Shown: positions 7,409-15,475 of the stretch, one piece after another | Layout: the number at the start of each line of letters is the position of its first letter | How positions within the stretch are numbered: the first letter of the stretch is position 1 | Source of the DNA: CAYQFQ01 sp964539415 | Lineage (GTDB): Bacteria; Patescibacteriota; Minisyncoccia; Phycocordibacterales; GWA1-40-21 | DNA: 38,250 bases | Assembly (NCBI GenBank): GCA_964539415.1 | Contig: CAZIID010000003.1 | Coordinates: 1 to 38,250 of the forward strand | Direction: 5' to 3' | Position numbers and translations under genes: made by a program | Notes under the pieces: model-generated | Told to the model about the DNA's origin: nothing | Database searches by the model: none | Seen by the model: the letters and a program-made list of their open reading frames with translations, nothing else

Positions 7409-8899
7409 TTATTTCATCGGCTTAGGTATTTTCAACCCTAAGTATTTTAGTATAAAAGATGCTATTTCTGAAAGACTTTTTCCTTTAAAAACACTCTCTT
7501 TGTCAGTAAAAATAAATGGTACAGGATTTGTTGTGTGTGCTGTGTGTTTTACGCCTGCTTTTTTATCAAAATATATTTCAGCGTTACCGTGATCGGCAGT
7601 AATAAAAAGTGTCACGTTTCTTTCCTTAGCAACTTCTACTATCCTGCCAAGTTCTTTGTCCACGACTTCGATCGACTCAATAATAGCAGGGCCGTTACCG
7701 GTGTGACCCACCATGTCTGGATTTGCAAAGTTCACAAAGATAAAATCTGTTTCTTTTTTTATTTCCTGAATTGTTGCATCAGATATCTCTTTTGCTTTCA
7801 TTTCTGGAGCAAGATCATGAGTGGCGATGTCCTTCCTGCTATCTAGCAAAATATCTCTTTCGCCTTTAGGAGTTTTTTGATCTCCGCCATTCAAAAAATA
7901 TGTAGCGTGCGCAAATTTCTCTGTTTCAGCAATATGAGCTTGGATCAGACCTGATTTTGAGATTTCTTTTGCAAGTGTAGTCTCAATTTCAATCGGTAGG
8001 AAAACAACATCTAATTTCATATCCTCATCGTATTGAGTCATTACCGAATAAAAAAGATTCATCTTTTTTCTTTTTTCAAGAATAATTTTTGAAATCATCC
8101 TGGCTCTATCGGCTCTAAAATTATAGAAAAATATTCCATCACCTTTTTCTATGATTCCTTCTTTATCTAAAAGAGTTGGTTCAAAATGTTCATCTGTCTT
8201 ACCTGCTTTATAATATTCTTCCGCAACGACAGAAGCTTTTTGGGCTTCAAAAATATTTCCCTTCCCTTCAAAAATTAATCCAGTAGTTTTTTCAAGTCTA
8301 TCCCAATTATTATCTCTATCCATAGCAAAATATCTTCCACAGATAGTAGCAATCTTTCCAATACCTATTTTTTTAATTTTAATCTCAAGTTCTTTTATAT
8401 ATTTAACAGCACTCTGCGGAGCGGTATCTCTACCATCTGTAAAACAGTGAATATAGACATCACTAATTCCAGCTTTTTTTGCAATTTCCAAGAATGCATA
8501 CAAATGACTACTATGACTATGCACTCCACCTGGACCAAGCAGACCCATCACATGAAGTTTAGATTTGTTTTTCTTTACGTGGGCAAAGAGGTTTTTAAAA
8601 ACTTTATTTTTCTCATACGAACCAGACTTTATTGCGTCCCCAATTCTCACAAGATCAGAATAGACAACTTTACCTGCACCAATTGTTGTGTGTCCAACTT
8701 CGCTATTGCCCATTTGTCCCTCTGGTAAACCCACAGCAAGACCACTAGCCTTTAGTAGACCGTGTGGATATTCCTTCCAGAGTTTATCGAAGTTTGGTTT
8801 CTTGGCTTCTTCTATTCCGTTAAATTCTTTTTCCTTTCTGACACCCCAACCATCGAGAATTATAAGAACGATCTTTTTAATTTGTTTTTTACCAACCAT
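7409..8899 (-). CDS. gpmI: 2,3-bisphosphoglycerate-independent phosphoglycerate mutase
   Basis: A 496-residue alkaline-phosphatase-superfamily mutase interconverting 3- and 2-phosphoglycerate with two Mn2+ ions. Signatures are LDGWG with the metal-ligand Asp16, GNSEVGHTTIGAG with the phosphorylated Ser66, the HCFTDGRD segment, NFRADRAR, and the C-terminal TADHGNAE and HTAHTTNPVPF metal-binding motifs. The internal substrate-binding domain is complete and the length is near the usual 500-515. The gene begins five bases after the enolase stop, so the consecutive glycolytic steps are encoded together. Confidence 0.96.
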   Translation of the reverse strand: MVGKKQIKKIVLIILDGWGVRKEKEFNGIEEAKKPNFDKLWKEYPHGLLKASGLAVGLPEGQMGNSEVGHTTIGAGKVVYSDLVRIGDAIKSGSYEKNKVFKNLFAHVKKNKSKLHVMGLLGPGGVHSHSSHLYAFLEIAKKAGISDVYIHCFTDGRDTAPQSAVKYIKELEIKIKKIGIGKIATICGRYFAMDRDNNWDRLEKTTGLIFEGKGNIFEAQKASVVAEEYYKAGKTDEHFEPTLLDKEGIIEKGDGIFFYNFRADRARMISKIILEKRKKMNLFYSVMTQYDEDMKLDVVFLPIEIETTLAKEISKSGLIQAHIAETEKFAHATYFLNGGDQKTPKGERDILLDSRKDIATHDLAPEMKAKEISDATIQEIKKETDFIFVNFANPDMVGHTGNGPAIIESIEVVDKELGRIVEVAKERNVTLFITADHGNAEIYFDKKAGVKHTAHTTNPVPFIFTDKESVFKGKSLSEIASFILKYLGLKIPKPMK

Positions 8900-8904
8900 T
8901 TTTA

Positions 8905-10239
<1,335 letters not shown>

Positions 10240-10307
10240 TTAACACAACAAAAAAGTAAAATACTAATTAATCTAAAATTGGGCAACAAAAAATAGAAAA
10301 AGAAAAT

Positions 10308-10334
10308 GTCCAGTCCGACTGAGTCGGACTGGAC
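10308..10334 (-). terminator. Strong intrinsic terminator after the 10342-10962 gene
   Basis: A perfect 12-pair stem GTCCAGTCCGAC / GTCGGACTGGAC with a TGA loop begins seven bases after the stop codon. T-rich runs flank it on both strands, so it could also act on the other strand. Confidence 0.85.
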
Positions 10335-10341
10335 AAAAAAA

Positions 10342-10962
10342 TCATTTCCAAGACATTATTACATGTCTCAGCAATCTCCTATGAATATTGATAATCGGAA
10401 ACAAATAAACCGGTTGCAAACAACAATTTTTCTTTGTGGTTTTCAGACACTTCAGAAGTGATTTAAAGAGGATTTTGCCTCCTTCACAAACAACCTGTGA
10501 ATGCCTTAACTTACCCAATATAAGTGCGTGAGCTATTTTCTTTGCTTTCAAAAACATACCCGTACCTTCGACAACATCTCTTTTTGTTAAAACAATGTCA
10601 GCTTTTTGTTTTCTTTTCTTTTTATGCTGACTTACGGTCAAATCGACAGTGACGATTGTATCCCTAAATTTAAAAAACAAATCAACACCATAAATCTTAT
10701 CAAGGGGAGAATCAATAGCAACAAAAAGTTGCAGCTCTTCCTTGTTCGGCCACAAACGAAATGCAACCTGACCGAAAAGTGCTTCTGCAATTTCAGTGTT
10801 CGGACTATTTGGATTCCACCCAATAGGTTGATTATCCATAGCCATCTGAAGCGCACGAAAAAAATCACATTTTTTTTTGCTTACCCTAATCTTTTTCCCC
10901 TTACTTGAAATACCTGTCACATCCTTTTCAAAAACATGTCCAGCTTCCGACATTTCACTCAT
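10342..10962 (-). CDS. Unrecognised stand-alone protein, possibly nuclease-like
   Basis: A 206-residue protein I do not recognise. The middle (about residues 85-130) has two adjacent beta-strand-like segments, KIYGVDLFFKF and TIVTVDLTVS, followed by the basic HKKKRKQKAD. This spacing faintly recalls PD-(D/E)xK nucleases, but no clear catalytic Lys triad is visible, so the idea is weak. The C-terminus is basic and Cys-containing. The gene is isolated: a promoter (TTGACC, 16 bases, TATTAT at 11012-11039), a roughly 40-base leader, an AGGAG ribosome site four bases from the ATG, and a 12-pair terminator. Base composition looks richer in G/C than its neighbours. Compare the genes at 32809 and 35773, which have the same layout. 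Confidence 0.7.
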   Translation of the reverse strand: MSEMSEAGHVFEKDVTGISSKGKKIRVSKKKCDFFRALQMAMDNQPIGWNPNSPNTEIAEALFGQVAFRLWPNKEELQLFVAIDSPLDKIYGVDLFFKFRDTIVTVDLTVSQHKKKRKQKADIVLTKRDVVEGTGMFLKAKKIAHALILGKLRHSQVVCEGGKILFKSLLKCLKTTKKNCCLQPVYLFPIINIHRRLLRHVIMSWK

Positions 10963-11011
10963 AGTACTCCTATTTTTAAAGAACCTAATTAGAAATTATC
11001 CCTCTATAGCA

Positions 11012-11039
11012 ATAATAACCAAATACAAAAAGAGGTCAA
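11012..11039 (-). promoter_or_regulatory. Sigma70-like promoter of the 10342-10962 gene
   Basis: Minus strand: -35 TTGACC (11034-11039), 16-base spacer, -10 TATTAT (11012-11017). The -35 lies in the 3' arm of the DUF1653 gene terminator. The bases just after the -35 (CTTTTTGTA) recur in the promoter of the 35773-36489 gene. Confidence 0.6.
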
Positions 11040-11049
11040 CCTTTTGACC
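11034..11049 (-). terminator. Intrinsic terminator of the secA-DUF1653 unit
   Basis: Hairpin GGTCAA / TTGACC with a four-base loop, followed on the minus strand by TCTTTTTG. It lies about 30 bases after the DUF1653 stop and overlaps the next -35 box. Confidence 0.6.
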
Positions 11050-11080
11050 CCTTGACCAGACACTATATATGACTCAGAAA

Positions 11081-11293
11081 TTATTCTTCTCTAATCCATT
11101 CAAAACGAGGTTTTACTACTCCCTCAACCTCAACATTTTCTAAAAACATTCCCAAAGGTCTAACCCAAAATCCTCTATCTCCATAAAGGGCTTGATATAC
11201 AACTAGATCCTCCAGTGTTTCTGAATGTCTCGCTTGAGCAATTACTTTATACTCATTACCTTTATAATGTTTGTAAATTCCAAGTTTTATCAT
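11081..11293 (-). CDS. DUF1653 domain protein
   Basis: A 70-residue single-domain protein. The family pattern is clear: GIYKHYKGNEYKV at the start, then ARHSETLEDLVVYQALYGD, and WVRPLGMFLE in the second half. The biochemical role of DUF1653 is not established; the compact beta-rich domain also occurs fused to other proteins. It starts three bases after the secA stop codon and ends at the hairpin at 11034-11049, so it is almost certainly co-transcribed with secA. Confidence 0.88.
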   Translation of the reverse strand: MIKLGIYKHYKGNEYKVIAQARHSETLEDLVVYQALYGDRGFWVRPLGMFLENVEVEGVVKPRFEWIREE

Positions 11294-11296
11294 ACC

Positions 11297-13783
11297 CTAA
11301 ATACCGTGACATTTCTTGAACTTCTTCCCACTTCCACAATAACAAAGATCATTTCTACCTATTTTTTCATGGTCTGTTTTTGAGCCGACAACCACATTAG
11401 TGTCTTCCTTTCCTTCTGCTCCAGCTTCTTTCATATATTTCTGAGTATCTTTTAGTTTTTGTTCTTCTTGCACAAAAGCACCAGCACCAATATGTGGCAA
11501 AAGACCTACCACCTGTTCCTTCACGGCTTCCTGCATTTCCTTAAATAATCTGAGTCCGTCTTTTTTATATTCAACAAGCGGGTCTCTTTGTCCGTAAGCT
11601 CTCAAATTTACGCTTGAACGCAAATAGTCCATAACCTCAAGGTGATCAACCCAAAACATATCTACAGCTTGGAGCATTATTATTCTTGCAATTCGGTAAA
11701 ATTCCGCTTCGCCAATCTGTTTTTTCTTTTCTTCAACCCCTTTTATAACTTCTTCATTACCAGAAATTATTTCATCTAATTTTTCTTTTATGTCTGCTAT
11801 ATTTCCAATCAAAACTTTTCTCCTTCTTTCGTAAACAGTTTTTCTTTGGAAGTTTAAAACATCATCATAATCAAGTATATGTTTTCTAGCATCAAAATTA
11901 AAACCTTCTATTTTTGTCTGAGCACTTTCAAGAGATCTTGTGATGAATGAATTTTCTATCGCTTCATCTTCAGGTATTCCAAATCTTCCCATCATCTTTT
12001 TTACTGCATCGTTTGCAAATATCCTCATTAGAGAATCCTCCATTGAAACATAAAACTGAGTCTTACCTGGATCTCCCTGTCTTCCTGCTCTTCCTCGTAG
12101 CTGGTTATCTATTCTTCTTGCTTCATGTCTTTCTGTACCGATAACACAAAGTCCTCCAAGGCCTTTTATCTTCTCATATTCTTCATTATCAAATGGAACT
12201 CCACCAAGTTTTATATCCACACCTCTACCAGCCATGTTTGTCGCAACAGTAACCGCACCAAATTTTCCAGCTTGAGCTACTATCTCTCCTTCTTTCTCAT
12301 GGTTTTTAGCATTTAATACGCAATGAGTAATTCCTTCTCTCTGTAAGTATCCAGAAAGTTCTTCATTTTTCTCAATTGAAACTGTACCTATAAGCACAGG
12401 CTGACCTGTGGCGTTTATTTTTTTTACGTCTCTTGCAAGAGCTTTTAATTTTCCGTGTTCAGTTTGAAATATAAGGTCATTTAAATCACTCCTTGCTATT
12501 GATTTGTTTGTTGGTACAAGCAAAGTGTCTGTATGATAGACTTTCAAAAATTCTTCCGCTGAAGTAAGTGCTGTTCCTGTCATACCAGAAAGCTTCTTAT
12601 ACATTCTAAAATAATTTTGGAATGTAATAGAAGCAAAAGTTCTTGATTCTTTTTGAACCTTTACACCTTCTTTGGACTCTATAGCTTGATGCAAACCTTC
12701 TGACCATCTTCTACCTGGCTGAAGTCTTCCAGTAAATTCATCAACAATGATTATTTCATCTTCCTTTACTACATAATCTTTATTCAATTCAAAAAGCGCC
12801 TTAGCTCTAACAGCGGTTTCTAAATGATGTACGTATTTGATACCACCATCTGTATATATATTTTCAACACCTAAAGATTTTTCTGCTCTGTTTATTCCAG
12901 CATCTGTCAGCTGTATCGCCTTCATCTTTTCATCTACAGTAAAATCTACATCTTTAACAAAATTTCTAACAATTTTTGTGAAGACATCGTAAAGACTTTC
13001 TGAATCTTGAGTTGGAGCAGATATAATAAGAGGCGTTCTTGCTTCATCAATCAAAATAGAGTCAACTTCATCTACAACTGCAAAGTGATAATCTCTTTGT
13101 CTAAGTTTATCAATTTCATATTCAATATTGTCTCGGAGATAATCAAAACCATATTCATTATTTGTTCCGTAAGTTATATCAGCAAGATAAGATTCCTTTC
13201 TTGTACAAGGTCTCAAAAATTCATAAACAATTTTAAAAGATCCCAATTCATCTCTTTTTTCATCTAGTGGATCTTTTTCTGACTGGTGACTTGGATCATA
13301 AAGAAATGAAGACTCATGATTAATTACCCCAACTGACAAGCCTAGAAAAGAATAAATTTGTCCCATCCAAACAGCGTCTCTTCTTGATAAATAGTCGTTA
13401 ACTGTAACTATGTGAACTCCTTTTCCTTCAAGTGCATTTAGATATGCAGGAAGAGTTGCAACAAGAGTTTTTCCTTCTCCAGTTCGCATTTCAGCGATAT
13501 TTCCTCTGTGTAGAATAATTCCACCCATAAGTTGAACGTCAAAATGTCTTTGACCCAAAGTTCTTTTTGAAGCCTCTCTAACGATGGCAAAAGCTTCTGG
13601 TAATATGGAATCAAGAGTTTCTCCTTTTGATATTCTTGTTTTAAATTCTACTGTCTTTGCTCTTACTTCTTCATCTGAAAGTTTAGAAAAAGATTCCTCA
13701 AAAGCATTGATTTGCTTAATCAATGGCTCTAAAGTCTTCATGTATCGGCTCTGTCTGTCTCCAAATATATTGCTTAAAAACAT
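11297..13783 (-). CDS. secA: Protein translocase ATPase SecA
   Basis: An 828-residue preprotein translocase motor that drives unfolded proteins through SecYEG. Walker A lies in MRTGEGKT (99-106), and DEVDSILIDEARTP (from 238) is Walker B with the adjacent motif; ATNMAGRGVDIKLGG, GTERHEARRIDNQLRGRAGRQGDPG and the helical scaffold follow. The C-terminus is an intact zinc-binding SEC-C motif (CYCGSGKKFKKCH). About 35 extra residues lie near 158-195, between GVINHESS and ADITYGTNNEYGFDYL, compared with E. coli SecA. I chose the ATG at 13783 (MFLSNIFGD) over an upstream TTG at 13801 because the -10 TGCTATTAT ends six bases before it and SecA proteins usually begin there. Confidence 0.97.
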   Translation of the reverse strand: MFLSNIFGDRQSRYMKTLEPLIKQINAFEESFSKLSDEEVRAKTVEFKTRISKGETLDSILPEAFAIVREASKRTLGQRHFDVQLMGGIILHRGNIAEMRTGEGKTLVATLPAYLNALEGKGVHIVTVNDYLSRRDAVWMGQIYSFLGLSVGVINHESSFLYDPSHQSEKDPLDEKRDELGSFKIVYEFLRPCTRKESYLADITYGTNNEYGFDYLRDNIEYEIDKLRQRDYHFAVVDEVDSILIDEARTPLIISAPTQDSESLYDVFTKIVRNFVKDVDFTVDEKMKAIQLTDAGINRAEKSLGVENIYTDGGIKYVHHLETAVRAKALFELNKDYVVKEDEIIIVDEFTGRLQPGRRWSEGLHQAIESKEGVKVQKESRTFASITFQNYFRMYKKLSGMTGTALTSAEEFLKVYHTDTLLVPTNKSIARSDLNDLIFQTEHGKLKALARDVKKINATGQPVLIGTVSIEKNEELSGYLQREGITHCVLNAKNHEKEGEIVAQAGKFGAVTVATNMAGRGVDIKLGGVPFDNEEYEKIKGLGGLCVIGTERHEARRIDNQLRGRAGRQGDPGKTQFYVSMEDSLMRIFANDAVKKMMGRFGIPEDEAIENSFITRSLESAQTKIEGFNFDARKHILDYDDVLNFQRKTVYERRRKVLIGNIADIKEKLDEIISGNEEVIKGVEEKKKQIGEAEFYRIARIIMLQAVDMFWVDHLEVMDYLRSSVNLRAYGQRDPLVEYKKDGLRLFKEMQEAVKEQVVGLLPHIGAGAFVQEEQKLKDTQKYMKEAGAEGKEDTNVVVGSKTDHEKIGRNDLCYCGSGKKFKKCHGI

Positions 13784-13789
13784 AGGGTT

Positions 13790-13798
13790 ATAATAGCA
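13790..13798 (-). promoter_or_regulatory. Extended -10 promoter of secA (leaderless)
   Basis: Minus strand TGCTATTAT, then six bases, then the secA ATG. The T-rich arm of the 13801-13834 terminator lies immediately upstream. Confidence 0.65.
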
Positions 13799-13800
13799 CA

Positions 13801-13834
13801 AAAAAGAAAACCGCCAAACGGCGGTTTTCTTTTT
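13801..13834. terminator. Bidirectional intrinsic terminator between the small basic peptide gene and secA
   Basis: A perfect 15-pair stem AAAAAGAAAACCGCC / GGCGGTTTTCTTTTT with an AAAC loop. The A/T-rich lower arms provide a T tail on either strand. On the minus strand it follows the peptide stop codon by 13 bases. Confidence 0.85.
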
Positions 13835-13847
13835 AAAAGGATTGATA

Positions 13848-13919
13848 TTATCTCTTCTTCTTAGCTACTTTCTTTACAGCTTTCTTAGCTGCCTTCTTTG
13901 CTTTCTTTTTTGCTGCCAT
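13848..13919 (-). CDS. 23-residue Lys/Ala-rich, histone-tail-like peptide
   Basis: An ATG-to-TAA reading frame of 24 codons encodes MAAKKKAKKA, then AKKAVKKVAKKKR: 12 Lys and one Arg in 23 residues, the rest mainly Ala. The composition resembles the C-terminal tails of bacterial histone-H1-like proteins, so nucleic-acid binding is plausible but unproven. Support for a real gene: a strong terminator follows within 13 bases, an extended -10-like TGCTAATAT lies upstream (13996-14004), and the ORF stands alone between murB and secA. Against: lysine codons are favoured by AT-rich DNA and the ORF is very short. No clear Shine-Dalgarno sequence is visible. Confidence 0.65.
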   Translation of the reverse strand: MAAKKKAKKAAKKAVKKVAKKKR

Positions 13920-14131
13920 TTTAGTTTTTCTAAAACTTTATTTTAGAAATGAATTATTTTTTTTAAAGCCTAAGACATCTTATCGACTTGCTAAAATATT
14001 AGCACAAGATATCTGACACTTATAATTTTATAACAAGCAGAAAAAAATACAATAGTTTTTTATCATTTTGTTTTAATTTAAAATTAATTTCTAAAAAAAC
14101 TTTTTTCAAAATAAAAATAAAATAAATTTCA
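13920..14131. other. AT-rich intergenic region between murB and the small peptide gene
   Basis: It contains a TGCTAATAT extended -10-like element on the minus strand (13996-14004) and a small CTAAAA / TTTTAG inverted repeat close to the peptide start. No convincing murB terminator is visible and no ORF is credible. Confidence 0.5.
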
Positions 14132-15151
14132 TTAAACAAATTCAACTTCTTCTTCCAAAAATAATCCAGTTTTTTCTTTTACAATATTTTTTATATATTC
14201 AGAAAATATTTTTATATCAGAAGTTTTTGCTTTGCCATAATTTACTATAACTAATGCTTGTTTTTCGTATACGCCAACATCCCCTTTTCTATAGCCCTTT
14301 AATAGACATATTTTATCTAAAACAAAACCCAAAGGTATCTTTACACGCTCTTCATCTAAATCAAACTTAGGAAGTAACGGAAACTTTTCTAAAAGTTTTT
14401 TGTAATTTTCTTTAGTTAAAATTGGATTTTTAAAAAACGAACCAGCACTTCCAAGATCTTTTATTTCAGGTAATTTATTTTTTCTAAAATCAATTATTTT
14501 ATTTCTGATATCATCAACAGAAAAGTTATCCACAGTTTTATTTGAAAAAATATTTTTTAATTCTGAATATTTTAAATTCGCAAAAAACTTTTTTGATAAT
14601 TTATATGAGGCAGAAAGTACAATTAAAGTTTTTTTATTTTTAAATAAACTATTTCTGTACTCAAAATTGCAATCTTTGTTTGATAAAGAAAAAACAGTAA
14701 AATTTTCTATATCTAAGACTTCAACTTCTTCTATAAAATCTTTTACTTCTGCTCCGTAAGCTCCAATATTCTGTACAGCAGAAGCACCAACAGTTCCTGG
14801 TATATTAGAGAGATTTTCAAGCCCATAGAGTTTATTCTTTATAGAAAAAGAAACAATTTCATCCCAGTTTTCTCCTGCACCACACTTTAATATTGAAAAA
14901 TTATTATCAACTTCAATGATCCCCCTTCCCATCATTTCATTTTTTATAATCAAACCATCAAAACCACCATCAGAAAAAATAGTATTTGAACCTCCGCCTA
15001 AAACAAAAAACTTCAAAGAGTTATCTTTACAAAAAACAACAGCCTCTTTTAATTCATTTAAGTTTTTAATAACACAGAAAAAACGAGCATCCCCGCCCGT
15101 TCTCATTGTGCAAAAATTCGCTAGTCTTACTTTTTCTTTTATATCAAGCAA
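14132..15151 (-). CDS. murB: UDP-N-acetylenolpyruvoylglucosamine reductase
   Basis: A 339-residue FAD enzyme that reduces UDP-GlcNAc-enolpyruvate to UDP-MurNAc in peptidoglycan precursor synthesis. N-terminal TMRTGGDARFF (15-25), the FAD-binding LGGGSN (51-56), NIPGTVGASAVQNIGAYGAE (116-135) and catalytic GSAGSFFKNP (234-243, with the proton-donating Ser) are all present. The predicted start is TTG; the first in-frame ATG (Met16) would cut into the conserved N-terminus, so TTG is preferred. A TATAAA stretch lies a few bases upstream of the TTG, and a large inverted repeat lies at 15165-15240. Its usual partner murC is 21 kb away in this window. Confidence 0.93.
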   Translation of the reverse strand: MLDIKEKVRLANFCTMRTGGDARFFCVIKNLNELKEAVVFCKDNSLKFFVLGGGSNTIFSDGGFDGLIIKNEMMGRGIIEVDNNFSILKCGAGENWDEIVSFSIKNKLYGLENLSNIPGTVGASAVQNIGAYGAEVKDFIEEVEVLDIENFTVFSLSNKDCNFEYRNSLFKNKKTLIVLSASYKLSKKFFANLKYSELKNIFSNKTVDNFSVDDIRNKIIDFRKNKLPEIKDLGSAGSFFKNPILTKENYKKLLEKFPLLPKFDLDEERVKIPLGFVLDKICLLKGYRKGDVGVYEKQALVIVNYGKAKTSDIKIFSEYIKNIVKEKTGLFLEEEVEFV

Positions 15152-15164
15152 GTTATTTATATTA

Positions 15165-15240
15165 TTCCAACTTATGACCGGCGGGGGCTAACCTCCAAAA
15201 AATGTCTTTATGTGAGTGCAACCGCCGGTCGTAACTTGAA
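15165..15240. repeat. Large imperfect inverted repeat upstream of murB
   Basis: Arms at 15165-15184 and 15222-15240 pair through a perfect GC-rich core GACCGGCGG / CCGCCGGTC (15176-15184 and 15222-15230) extended by mismatched A/T pairs. On the minus strand the 37-base loop contains GGAGGTTAGCCCCC, itself able to form a small hairpin. It lies 14 bases before the murB start; it could be a leader structure, an attenuator or a mobile palindrome. Confidence 0.6.
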
Positions 15241-15475
15241 ACAATCTTTTCTGAATGAACTTTTATACTATATCATATATTAAAATACATTTCACATAAA
15301 TATTCCATGAAATGTACCCAAAAAAGTAACGAACAAAGTGGAACTTCAATCTATTTCCTTAATTCCAGAAACGTAAAGCCCCACCGAAGTGGGGCTACAC
15401 GTAGACATTCGTTAGGGCTAACACATTGCTAGCACTCACAAACTGTATTATATCACATATAGAAATAAAAGCAAA
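15241..15475. other. Gene-free region with promoter-like and hairpin elements
   Basis: With 15165-15240 this is a 324-base gap. On the minus strand it holds two extended -10-like boxes, TGATATAAT and TGATATAGT (about 15447-15455 and 15269-15277). There is an eight-pair hairpin AGCCCCAC / GTGGGGCT (15377-15396) whose minus-strand loop is a cUUCGg tetraloop, and a nine-pair inverted repeat TACATTTCA / TGAAATGTA (15286-15316). The segment between the boxes could be a small RNA; I cannot match it to 6S, RNase P, tmRNA or SRP RNA. Confidence 0.45.
15377..15396 (-). other. GC-rich hairpin with UUCG tetraloop
   Basis: AGCCCCAC pairs perfectly with GTGGGGCT around TTCG on the minus strand, and ACGT / ACGT flank it after a two-base mismatch. 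No T run follows, so it is more like a structural RNA element than a terminator. Confidence 0.5.

Noticed and set aside
13784..13801. Longer secA start at TTG 13801
   Set aside because: It would place the -10 box inside the coding sequence and adds six residues (LCYYNP-like) absent from SecA proteins; MFLSNIF at 13783 is the usual start.
15377..15396. Terminator of the 15476-17641 gene
   Set aside because: The stem is strong but no T run follows on the minus strand, so it is listed as a structural hairpin instead.
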